Positions 36,444 to 47,111 of a stretch of 64,000 nucleotides of DNA are shown here, piece after piece. A program made the translations under genes and the position numbers. Source of the stretch: Aristolochia californica (taxonomy: Eukaryota > Streptophyta > Magnoliopsida > Piperales > Aristolochiaceae). The notes beneath the pieces were generated by a model. It saw nothing but the letters and a program-made list of their open reading frames with translations, did no database searches and had not been told where the DNA came from. The stretch covers positions 2,108,001 through 2,172,000 of the forward strand of contig JARWKL010000005.1 of assembly GCA_029961685.1 (NCBI GenBank), in the 5' to 3' direction. Each line of letters begins with the position of its first letter. The stretch's first letter is position 1.

Positions 36444-37719
36444 TCAAGATGGGTTTTGTTGCCGCCATTGAGAGAACTCAAACGGCTGAGGCGAGAACGG
36501 CAAGAACCGGGGGAAGACAAAGGCCTCAAATATACCGTACACATCATCTTTCGAAGGCATGCAATCTTTCTGTAGCCTCTTGTCTGTGAGATTATACTTC
36601 AAAATCTCCACCCCTTCCTCCTCCACTCAGTCCCTCTCAGGTATCCTAGCAAAGAAAATTGCCTCTGAATCGGGACGATGAGCCGTCGCATAGTAGAGCC
36701 AACGGAAGTCACTGCGGCAAGGAAGTTTCCCTGTAGTGGCATCTGTGGCAACTTCGAGCTTCAGATCCCATTTTCCACTTGCATTGTCCTCCAGCTTCCA
36801 AACTTCTAGCATCTGGGTTCGTTCACCGGATTCATGGGCTCTGATGAAATAGAGGAAGCCGTCGATTACCATCAAGTACAGTTTCATTCTTTGTCATCTC
36901 CGGCAGCTTGATGGGAACGAATCTCTTTTCGTCAATCTCCAAACACAACAGATTCTCTGCATCACATATTCTCTACAAAAGTCCATTCAAATAAATGGGC
37001 AATGGTACAATGATTGCATGTGTTTGGTACTTTTTCATGTACTGTTGTGTACACAATCCACTTTCCAGTTTCAAAGAAAACTTCAATCTCTTGTCTCATG
37101 GAGGGATCAAAAACTAAAGCTGTGGGGAGCGGACGGAACAGCCACAGATCTCGTCTCTCTGGAATCTCAATCTATTGCTTCGTAAGAGGGTTACACAGAT
37201 AGTAATTCATGATTCTGAAATCGCAATAATCAAATAACTTTGAGCAGAGAACTAGCCCATTGCAAGCACTTTCAACAGTAAATTGTTTTTCTTTATAGCA
37301 GGGTAAAAACTCGAGACTCAGACCTCCAGATTGGCTTGCGTCTTCTGATAGAGATGCATACTTCCACTGAAAGTTCCTGTGATCACGGAAGAACAAGCCC
37401 AGCCTCGTTAACGGTTGCCGTCAACCACTTGCATTCGATATAATACTCATCCAGGTTTTGGACACGCACTTGGCTTTGTAAAGTAACTTGTATGGCAACT
37501 GAAGAGGATATCCTCCCACAAATCATTGCATAGAACATCCTCACCAAAGTCTTCCCCCATCGTCTTCGTCGTGTCCTCCGAACAAGGAGTCTCGTTAATG
37601 TCTTCGCTGAGAGGTACTGTGATTTCGATTTCGCAAGGGAAGCTTTCCTCCATGGCAACTGCAAGAGATTGAAAAGAAGGAAGACTCAAGCACTCTCGAC
37701 TTTTTCCCTCAAATTTCAA
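36444..37719 (-). pseudogene. F-box/kelch-type protein pseudogene
   Basis: On the minus strand an acidic N-terminal region (start near 37653 or 37719) runs into LWEDILF at about 37480. The F-box continues only in another frame (QLPYKLLYKAKCVSKTWMSI), so at least one base has been lost or gained there. A TGA follows in that frame shortly after (about 37432). Then come LGLFFRDHRNFQWKYASLS, ACNGLVLCSKL and YYLCNPLTKQ with a TAG directly after, at about 37172. More pieces lie at 36627-36887 (ending in a stop) and 36444-36626. These are typical of plant F-box proteins of the kelch or associated-domain type, which act as SCF ubiquitin-ligase substrate receptors. Several stops and frameshifts make a working protein unlikely, although some breaks could be explained by unrecognised introns. 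Confidence 0.8.
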
Positions 37720-37799
37720 AGACTGATCAAGGTCCCGTCTCTACTGGGTTAAAATCACCAAACTAACACCTTCTCTTTCCTTCGTAACACGGGGAGCCG

Positions 37800-39330
37800 C
37801 AGAGATACGGAAGGAGAGTGTCCCAAAATTCTCGCACAATTTTCTGGAAAGAAAAGTGAAACCTGGATGATTTTCTGTAGCAGATAATCAATTTGAAAGA
37901 TCGCAGACGATATATAGTATTACTGGAATTCTTGTTTCATTCCAATTTCCCCACGGTTGCTCCCGTAACGTTGAAGAATTTCTTTTTTGAACCTGCATTC
38001 AGGCTGAATTAGTGTTTCAGTTAAACTAAGACTCTTGATGAGTTGTTCTATTCTTATGATTCCTATTTTTACTTGCCTGTTATATCTGGTTTCCTTCCTG
38101 CGTTCCTTTCTTTACTTCCCCGTGATTTGTAGGGATTAGTTCTTGCTCCTACGTGACCAACTAGACACATCAGCATTGACTAATCGCCTATATGACACCA
38201 CGTCACCATCCGCCATCGGATGGAAACATGTACCATGTCATCTGATACTTCATCAATTCCCACGTCAACAGCCACGTCAATCTACATGCATCAGTAATGT
38301 CTTAAAAAATTATATTTTTATAAAATTGGGTATTAAAAAAGGGACTTTTAGGACATCACTAACTTGTTAACTTATTTAAATAGGTAAGAGTAATATGTTT
38401 AATTAATTAATATACTTATTTTATATTTTATTATTGTAAAAAAATATAATAAAGAGTATACTGATAAATTTAATTTTTAAACTCTAAAATAATTTTTTAA
38501 ATTATTTTTAATTAATAAAATGCTTTAAATCGATAATAATAGGTGAAGATAATGTGGTTTGCCACTTAATATTTTAAACTGACCTTTGAGGATTTTTATG
38601 TCATCTATGATGATGTGACATCTTACATGGGTGATGATGTATTCATTAGTTGCTGATGTGTGTTGATGACTTGGCATCACGTGATGGGTCAAAAGCTGAT
38701 GTGCCAATTTTGAGAGTATACATGTGTAGTTGACCAGTCAAAGTTGGGTCTTTTTATAATTAAGTTAAAAAATTTTGGTTTTTTATATAATTTTGTTTAA
38801 AAATTTAGATAATATCCTTAAAGTCCCTTTATATATAGTTGACCTTTGGGTTTAATTAAGCAAATAATAATACTATTTATTTTATTTTGTTATTTTAATT
38901 TCATTAAATAATGAAACAAAAAATAAAATTTATTTTTTAATAATATTTTAGTTATTAACTAAAATATTTTTACTGAATTTCTAATAAATATCTAAAAAAT
39001 CCAAATTAAAATTTAAAATTGATAACATTAAACAAATTAGTTTTAAAATTATAAATTATCAAATAAAAATAGAAATAAAATTTACCAAGGGATTATAAAT
39101 TAAAAAACAAAGCATTAACTAATTTAAGCATTAAAACAAAAAAACACTTTAAATTAAATAAGTATAAAATTTTAAAAATAGCTTATTATAAAACATTAAA
39201 ACATTAATTTTAATCATTAAAATAACCAATTAAATAGTAGTATAAATATTAAACTGTGAAATAAATCTCACTTATGTAAATATTAATACGTTTATATAAT
39301 ATATTTATTAAAATTTCTAACTTTCTAGTT
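37800..39330. other. Intergenic region with inverted-motif repeat
   Basis: Between about 38135 and 38720 many short blocks of the CACATCAGC, CCACGTCA and ACGTGATG type occur in opposite orientations: rightward at 38150-38290 and leftward at 38600-38710. This suggests a small palindromic transposon remnant of about 580 bp. The remainder, to 39330, is extremely AT-rich. No gene was recognised. Confidence 0.45.
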
Positions 39331-39640
39331 CTCTCGCTGCAGAGAAGAGTTGAGGCAGAGGAAAGAGGCCCTATTTCCGGAATCAGTCGTGGGTGTAAAT
39401 TGCAGCATATCAAGATCAGAAAATGGGTTTGCCTCTAAATATCATGTTCTAGTGGATCACTCTCGCATCCTTTCTGAAGAGCAGAAATATCGAGAAGGAA
39501 AACATGAAACGCAAAACAGGAAAAAACGTTTGTTGGAGATTAAGAAGAAGCACAAAAAGACATGAACAGAACATAAACAAAAGTAGAGAAAGAACTAGGT
39601 GAGAAGAGAGAAGTTCGAGCAGTTCTGGGTGTTTGTTAAC

Positions 39641-40083
39641 TATTGAAACCATTTGCTCTAAAAGATTGACCTATTAGAGAAGGCGCAACGTGAATATTAA
39701 AGATATCGCACGTGCGACCCGCACAACATGGGGCAACCCCCACAAATTGGGGGACCAAATTCGTCAACACAGATATTGGGGGCAACGGGATTTGAACACA
39801 CGACCAACCCACTCTAATAACATGTTGAAACCAGTGCTCTGAAAAGTTCGAACCTTGTAGGAAAGCAACCGCACTGATCTTATACAAGGATTGCCCATAC
39901 AAATAAATATTTCAATATTCCCCACATGGGGAAAAACCCGTGGACGAACTCACCGAAAAAACTCGGGATAAATTCGGTGGGAGCGGGACTCGAACATGGG
40001 ACCTAGCTACTTTAATACCATATTGAAACCATTTGCTCTAAAAGATCGACCTGTTAGAGAAATCGCAACGTAAATATTAAAGA
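39641..40083. repeat. Repeat cluster with tRNA-like B-box segments
   Basis: A 63-base unit beginning TATTGAAACCATTTGCTCTA occurs at 39641-39703 and 40021-40083 (380 bp apart), with a weaker relative near 39823. Just left of two of these units the minus strand reads GTTCGAGTCCCG (about 39990) and GTTCAAATCCCG (about 39790). Both resemble the tRNA B box GTTCGANNCC. A tRNA-derived SINE or primer-binding-site remnant is the likely source. No complete tRNA gene is present. Confidence 0.65.
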
Positions 40084-40089
40084 CAGGCA

Positions 40090-42580
40090 ACCAATTCTAA
40101 CAATAATAGGTGATAAGAGATCAGATTCATGAGGAACCCTTGTCTGCCTGTTTGTTTTGCATAGGCTCCTATTTCCGTTAAAACTCTCAACCAAACGCCC
40201 TCTCTCACTCTTGCTCTAGTAGTTCTACCCTCTCATTGTTGTATTTGAATATTACAAAAGTTAGCATATGTTTAAGTATTTTATTTTTATACATTTAATT
40301 AAATAAATAAAAGTTAATTTAATTTTTATATATTTATTAATTTAAACAAGTTAAAATCTATCTTAGTTTATTAATAAAAAATAAGTAAAAAAATTAAATT
40401 TAATTAAATTTAAAAATAATTTTCTTACGTGCTTTATCCAACGGCTCACTCACAGACACACGAGACAGGCAGACACCAACGGCATCCATTATTACCCGTC
40501 CACCTCGGACGTCCGTCGCCGTCGGCGTCCCGATCTGGGCCCGCTGCCGCAGAAACAGACGCTCGGAAAGTCTTTGGAAATTACGGCTCCAGTCCACCGA
40601 CAGGTTGGTATTTACAGAAAAGTATAATTTTAAATCGATATTTGGTGGACCTCGAATATTCCCTGATTATTTTAATTCGAGCGCGTTGAAGGCTGTTTTT
40701 TTACTTTCCAAATTTACCCTTTCCTTAGCCAAAAATGTCGCTCCCGTGTCCCGCCAAGTGCCCCCAGATGGCATCCGGCACCAACTGCAGAGTAACTCGA
40801 GAGAAAATCTAAGGGCGTGTACGGGCCGTTCGTGTGGAAAGTCTTACCGTGAGAAGCAACCCTCGTCTCGTCTCTTTCATTAGGGGCGTCAATTTTTATC
40901 CGTTTATCTAATTATTATTATTTAATTTAATTAAATAAAAAATCGTATTTTTATTATTTATTAAAAGAGGCAAAATTGAGTAAGAATTATTCCTTATCCA
41001 TATATATACAATTTGGTAATTTTATATTTTAATTAATATATATTTGAGATAAAACATGAAAAACCAAACTCCTACCCGATCATATCCCCCACAACTCCAT
41101 CCCTATAAACCCGATTCATCCCTACCCCATTCCATTCCTAACCCATATGGTGAAACCCCAAAACTGAACTTAGGGTTTCGAATCGATTTAGGTTAGGTTC
41201 CTATAAAAGCCAACGCGATGCTCACTCCTACTTCTAGGTGAAATCTATGTCAAAGTCATTTTTTTTTAAGTTGTAGGACTTGAAAAAGAAATAGAAAGAG
41301 AAAGTTCAACACTATCTTGACCCAACAAATTGTAAAGTTGTATTAAAGATTGATTTTTTTGATAAAAATATTAAAAAAAATACTAACCAACCCTAGAAAA
41401 TCAAAACCTAAAAAACCTTAACCCCAACCTGATCACATCCCCGCAACTCCATCCGTGTAAACCCGACCTATCCTTACCTTGTTCCAATTCCAATCCCAAT
41501 CTGAAACCCAATGGTTTTTTTTTCCATCCTCTACCCATAGGTGAAACCCAAAACCTAAACCTAGGGTTTTCAGATTAGTTTAGGTCAGGTTCCCTGTGAA
41601 AGCCAAACAAATGCTCTATCTTGACCTAACAATTGTAGAGTTGTATTAAAGATTGATAAAAATATTAAAAACTTTCATGACTTGGACATAGAAGAGTAAT
41701 AATATGAGTCTAATAATGATAAAAAAAGTAGAATTTAATAACTACTTAGTTTAATAAATGATACTTATACCCTTGAAAGGTTTATTATTTGGGTTGCCAT
41801 TAAATCTTTAATTTAACACACCCTTGACTAGTGAAAGTACAAATAAGATTCAATTTTACCCAAAAAAGCATTATTATTTGGTCAGACACATTAAACTTGA
41901 AGACAAGTATTTATTGTTATTTTTTATTATATTTTACGAGAATTTTTATTTTTGAATTATGTAAATATTTTTTAAAAAAAACTCTTTCTTTAAAAAAATA
42001 TATTGTGACTAGGATTATCACAGGAAAAGGGGTTACCTATTAACCTACATGCTTTATTTATAATTAATTTTAAAATTTAAATCATATTTTTAATTTTTTA
42101 TTCTCAATAAAATGATAGAAAATAATTTAATATTATTTAATTAATTTCTCGTGATACTTAATTATAAGTATTGTATTTTTATATATTTTTCCGTAATTTA
42201 TTAATATATTATTTTTATGTGACAATTGCCAATTTGCTTTTTAGAGTAATGCCCTTATGCCATTTCAACTGATCAGAACTGCATCAATTAATCCAAATAC
42301 AACTTCAACGGTCCAGATCAAGGAGGATCATCACCAACCATATCATACAAAAAGCCTCTCAGCAGCTTCTCACAGTAAAATGTAGAGATGTCTTGAAGTG
42401 GAATCCATAGGAAAATTTATTGGTTGGGTAGACCTCAAGAGTAAGACTGCGTGGAGACGGAAGCCAAGTGGCCAGTGTCGGGCAGCAGCTGTGAAAAAGA
42501 GAGCTGCACTTCGCCACCCACTCGCTTTCTCGACGAAACGGAGTAAAGCGAGCTCAGAAAAATCCAGCAGAGAACGCGGA
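40090..42580. other. Intergenic region upstream of the endoglucanase
   Basis: A GC-richer block at about 40430-40870 has open frames on both strands (40400-40597 minus, 40429-40883 plus) but no recognisable protein. At 41060-41240 and 41400-41615 two diverged copies of a segment recur, with AACTCCATCC, TAAACCCGA, GGTGAAACCC, TAGGGTTT and TTTAGGT in the same order. The rest is AT-rich. Confidence 0.5.
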
Positions 42581-42589
42581 AGAAGGCGA

Positions 42590-42950
42590 TAGATAAAGCA
42601 ACAGGAGAGATCCTTTTCTTCACCTTCTTCTCCTTTTCCTTCTCCGTGAGAGAGAGAAGGAGCTGGTATAGTTTCTGCTTTTCTGCATTTTTGTGTGGCA
42701 CCGGAAATATCCAAGCTAGCAGAGATAAGAAGACGAAGAACTGGTTCGTTTTGTGCATTTATCTCTGGCATCGAAAGATCCCGTAGGAGGTAAGAAGAAA
42801 AAGGAGGAAGAGCTAGAAGGCAAGAGAACAGGTCCTTTGCTCCACCTTCTCTTTCTGAGAGAGAGAGAATTGCTGGTTCATTTTGTGCATTTTGTTTTGC
42901 TCCAGTATCGGAATCCAGATCTTCGGTGTTGTTAGTGAGGGGAAGGCAAG
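42590..42950 (+). promoter_or_regulatory. Endoglucanase 5' leader region
   Basis: Pyrimidine- and GA-rich sequence (GAGAGAGAGAAGG at about 42649 and again near 42857) directly precedes the endoglucanase start and is likely its core promoter or untranslated leader. A leader intron is possible, and no TATA box was assigned with confidence. Confidence 0.4.
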
Positions 42951-45900
42951 ATGAGTATGTACGGGAGGGATCCGTGGGGTGGACCGCTGGAAATACACAC
43001 CACGGACTCGGCGACGGACGATGACAGGAGCAGGAACCTCCAGGATTTGGATCGGGCGGCGTTGTCGTCGCGACCGCTGGACGAGACGCAGCAGAGTTGG
43101 CTGCTGGGGCCGGGAGAGCAGAAGAAGAAGAAGTACGTTGATCTTGGATGTATCATCGTCAGCCGCAAGGTGTTCGTGTGGACTGTCGGTACTATTCTCG
43201 TCTGCGGCTTTCTTGCCGGGCTGATTACGCTTATTGTGAAGACCGTGCCGAGGCATCACCATGCGCGGCCGCCGCCGGATAATTACACGCAGGCGCTTCA
43301 CAAGGCGCTAATGTTCTTCAACGCGCAGAGATGTGAGTCGTTGCTGTTTGCTGCTTTTGCGTCTTTATTGAAGTCTTTTCTGTCTTTAATGTGCTAAGAG
43401 GATTTAGAATGCGGAGAAAGATCGATTCTTTGCATTTCTGTCATTCTCTGTGGTGTTTATACCGTAATTGTCCTTTTTTTTCTTTTTCTTTTTTTTAAAA
43501 TTGGCCATGGATTTCAGTTTTTGCATGCATCTCCGTCTTGCATTTTAGTTCTGTTTAGAAGTCAATCCTCTTTCAGTTGGTGCAAATTCTGCGAGATCCA
43601 GGATTTGGGATTCTGGGACATGGTTTTACTTTAACTGCATGATTTTAACATCACTTGGTGACTCAGACCTGTCAGTTGAAGCGTTTGGGTTCTGTTTTCG
43701 CTCCCCTTTAATTATTTAGGATAATGTGACCACTGACCGTTATTACTAACAGTGCTTAAAATATGTATATCCAAAACTAGGGATAAGTGATGATTCTGGA
43801 AAGAGGTACCGTTTATGAGTACGTTAGTCCATGTTTTTTCAACGAAATGCAGATCGACAGTGCTTCTTTTTTTTCTTTTTTCTGTTTCCCCTTCAAATTG
43901 TCAATCAAAGAATCTTTTGTTCTTTGTCTAACTCTCTGTTGATATCTAGTGCCTTCTCATTTGTCTTTTCTCATTGTTCATTTGTGCGTTGGTTCAAGTT
44001 TGATTAATTCTAGAAAGCGGTTTGGTTTTGCTCTGTATATTGTATCTCCCTCAACTTGGCCAAAGATTATTCTCCTTGAATCCATGTAATTCTTCGAGAT
44101 CCTTGAGGTAGGGAGAGGGTGGTGTGGAGTTGTTTTTACTACAAGGGCAGTTAATGTTACAGGACCCTTTTAGATGTTATTCTTTTTCTAGTCTCGGCAT
44201 TTATTTTCTTTGATTATGATATAACTATTGTTAGTGATGATCGTTAGTATAGGAATATCAGAAACTAGGGCTATGATAATTCTGCCAAGAGCTACTTTTG
44301 AATCTCTGTAAATTCTTTTTTTCCTATGAGATGTCATCCTTTGCATTGAGATCACAGAGAATAATCATCTAATGCCTTCTGCTTTGCTTTTCCTGCTTTT
44401 TCATTTGATATAATTTTCACATAATTCTATTCTAAAGAAAGTTGTGGATTGCTTTTTGTCAGCCTTGTTTTTTGAAGATTTATGTGTCTTAAGAATTGCC
44501 CACTCGGCTTTGGTTAATATGCTGCTCCTGTCAAAGTCTGATCGTGTTCTCTTATTTTCTGTTAATGTTTTATCTGCAGCTGGGCCACTACCAAAGCACA
44601 ACAATGTTTCATGGAGGGGAAATTCATGCATGAAAGATGGTCTTTCTGATCCTGCTGTACATAGAAATCTTGTTGGGGGTTATTATGATGCTGGTGATGC
44701 AATCAAATTCAACTTCCCTGCTTCTTTTGCTATGACTATGCTTAGTTGGAGCGTGATTGAGTACAGTCATAAATATGAAGCTGCTGGGGAGCTCAACCAC
44801 ATCAAGGAGATCATCAAATGGGGAACTGATTACTTTCTCAAAACTTTCAATTCTTCTGCTGACACCATTGATAAGCTGGTTGCACAGGTAAATGTCTTAA
44901 CTCTGCAGCAGTCACTTTATTTATTCGATCTTTAGTTAGAATCACACTCTTTAAGGGAACCTCCATCCTGATGATAGAGATTTTAGGTGATAAAGTCTAC
45001 AAGCAAAGCACGTAATCTGCTAATTGAATGTGGATGGATATTCAATGGGAATATGCCGCTTGGACAGGCTAGTAACTCATTGTGGTTGAAAAGCTTTAGG
45101 GAATCTGTGTGCCAATGCCTTAAAGTATTGTCCTATGTTTTCATAATCTAATCAGTTATTTTCAGAGAAAATTTTGGCTTCAGGACATATCAACAATATT
45201 GGTAAATATTAAATGCCAATCTAGGTGTTTGTAATTAGAGGGTAGTATCCTAGCAGAATTTGATAGTTTGTAAATGTGCTTATCCTACACTTGTTTCTTG
45301 TGCTTATCGTTTTTTTTTTTTTTTTTACAATGTGGCAGGTAGGTGTGGGTGACACAACAAAAGGGCCCACCCCAAATGACCACTATTGTTGGCAAAGGCC
45401 GGAGGATATTCAATTCGTGCGCCCTGTATATGAATGTCATTCCTGCTCGGATCTTGCCGCTGAGATGGCTGCAGCTTTAGCTTCTGCTTCCATTGTTTTC
45501 AAGGATAGCAAAACATACTCTCAGAAACTGGTTCATGGTGCTACTACACTATGGAAGTTTGCAAGGGACCAACGAGGGAGATATAGTCAGGGAAATGAAG
45601 CTGAAATTTTCTATAATTCTACTAGTTATTGGGATGAGTTTGTTTGGGGTGCTGCGTGGATGTACTATGCCACTGGAAATTCATCATACCTGCAGTTAGC
45701 AACTCACCCCAAGATGGCTAAGCATGCAGGTGCCTTCTGGGGTGGCCCAGACTACGGTGTGCTCAGCTGGGATAACAAGCTTGCTGGTGTGCAAGTAAGT
45801 TTGATGGATGCATTGTTCTCTTTTTTAAAATTATTTCAAGTACTACTAAGTCTATGTACTGTTGCATTGCCTGTCCTTTTCGTATATAACTTATGACTTG

Positions 45901-47111
45901 TGGAGATAGATGTAATCACATGTAGCTCAAAAGCACAAAAAACAGCGAAATTTTTCCATGTGAACTTTGACAATTTTTTCAATGAGCTAACTTGCTAATT
46001 TTAACTTATTTTCAGGTTCTTTTAAGTAGGCTGAGGCTGTATTTGAGTCCTGGATATCCTTACGAAGAAATTTTGAGAACTTTTCACAACCAGACCAACA
46101 TTGTCATGTGTTCCTTCTTGTCAGATTTTAGAAGCTTCAACCGTACAAGAGGTTTGCTAGGCTTCACTTCTGAGTCTTGCATCCCTCTTAATTTACATAG
46201 GATGCTGACTATATTCGTTCTGCAGGAGGTTTGATACAGTTGAATCATGGACGGCCTCAGCCACTGCAGTATGTAGTAAATGCAGCATTCCTTGCTTCAG
46301 TTTATGCAGATTATCTTGATGCTGCTGATACACCAGGATGGTATTGTGGACCAAATTTCTTCTCCACTGATTATTTGCGGTCGTTCGCCAAGACCCAGGT
46401 ACACTTTCATTTCAGTACCTGATACATGCTAAAAGTATTAGTTCTTATTATTGTGCAGAATACAAAACTTCTCTCTGAAAGGTGACTCTGCTATTTATGC
46501 TTAAACTTGAGCGGTGATATTGGAAAGAGCAGAATATGAACTACTCGGAAATTGGTGATATGACAAATTGGTTCATAAGGCTATTATCCCACATTTATCT
46601 GATTATGAATTTATAGAATGCACTTATTTTCAAGATATCTGTATCTGAATTTTGTTCCCTGAGATGTGTGATCAACATTGATTGAAAATTTTTTGCTGCT
46701 TTTTATCAGCTGGATTACATTCTGGGTAAAAATCCTCGCCACATGAGCTATGTCGTTGGCTTCGGTCACAAATTTCCAAAGCAAGTTCATCATCGAGGTG
46801 CATCAATTCCCAACAAGAAAGGGGTTCACTTGAACTGCAAGGGAGGATGGAAGTGGAGAGACATAAAAAAAGACAATCCCCACGTCATCGTTGGAGCAAT
46901 GGTGGCAGGCCCCGACCGACACGACGGCTTCCGTGACATTCGCACTAACTACAACTACACAGAACCCACCCTCGCTGGTAACGCAGGGTTAGTAGCTGCC
47001 CTCGTGTCCTTGTCAGGTGAGAAGCCGGGAATAGACAAGAACACCATCTTCTCTGCAATTCCTCCCATGTTCCCAACGCCTCCCCCACCGCCTGCCCCAT
47101 GGAAACCTTGA
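42951..47111 (+). CDS. KOR1: Membrane-anchored endo-1,4-beta-glucanase, KORRIGAN type (GH9A)
   Basis: Type II membrane GH9 enzyme of the Golgi and plasma membrane, associated with the cellulose synthase complex and needed for normal cellulose deposition. Exons 42951-43332, 44580-44887, 45339-45794, 46016-46151, 46226-46398 and 46710-47111 join in frame to 1857 nt, or 618 residues plus stop (Arabidopsis KOR1 about 621). The cytosolic tail [13 protein letters not shown] carries the family's conserved start, and [11 protein letters not shown] follows. The membrane helix lies at about residues 70-95 ([17 protein letters not shown]). [15 protein letters not shown] holds the catalytic Asp region. 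The C-terminal part has [12 protein letters not shown] and [12 protein letters not shown] with the general-acid Glu, and a proline-rich end [13 protein letters not shown]. Two in-frame Met codons exist (42951 and 42957); the family start corresponds to the second. No break was seen. Confidence 0.97.

Noticed and set aside
39980..40010. Possible tRNA gene on the minus strand
   Set aside because: Only a B-box-like segment is present; no acceptor stem, anticodon arm or A box could be folded.
42370..42771. Minus-strand frames upstream of the endoglucanase
   Set aside because: They are antisense to the pyrimidine-rich leader of the endoglucanase and have no family resemblance.
42813..43301. Long minus-strand frame over endoglucanase exon 1
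   Set aside because: Shadow of the well-supported plus-strand exon encoding the conserved KORRIGAN N-terminus.
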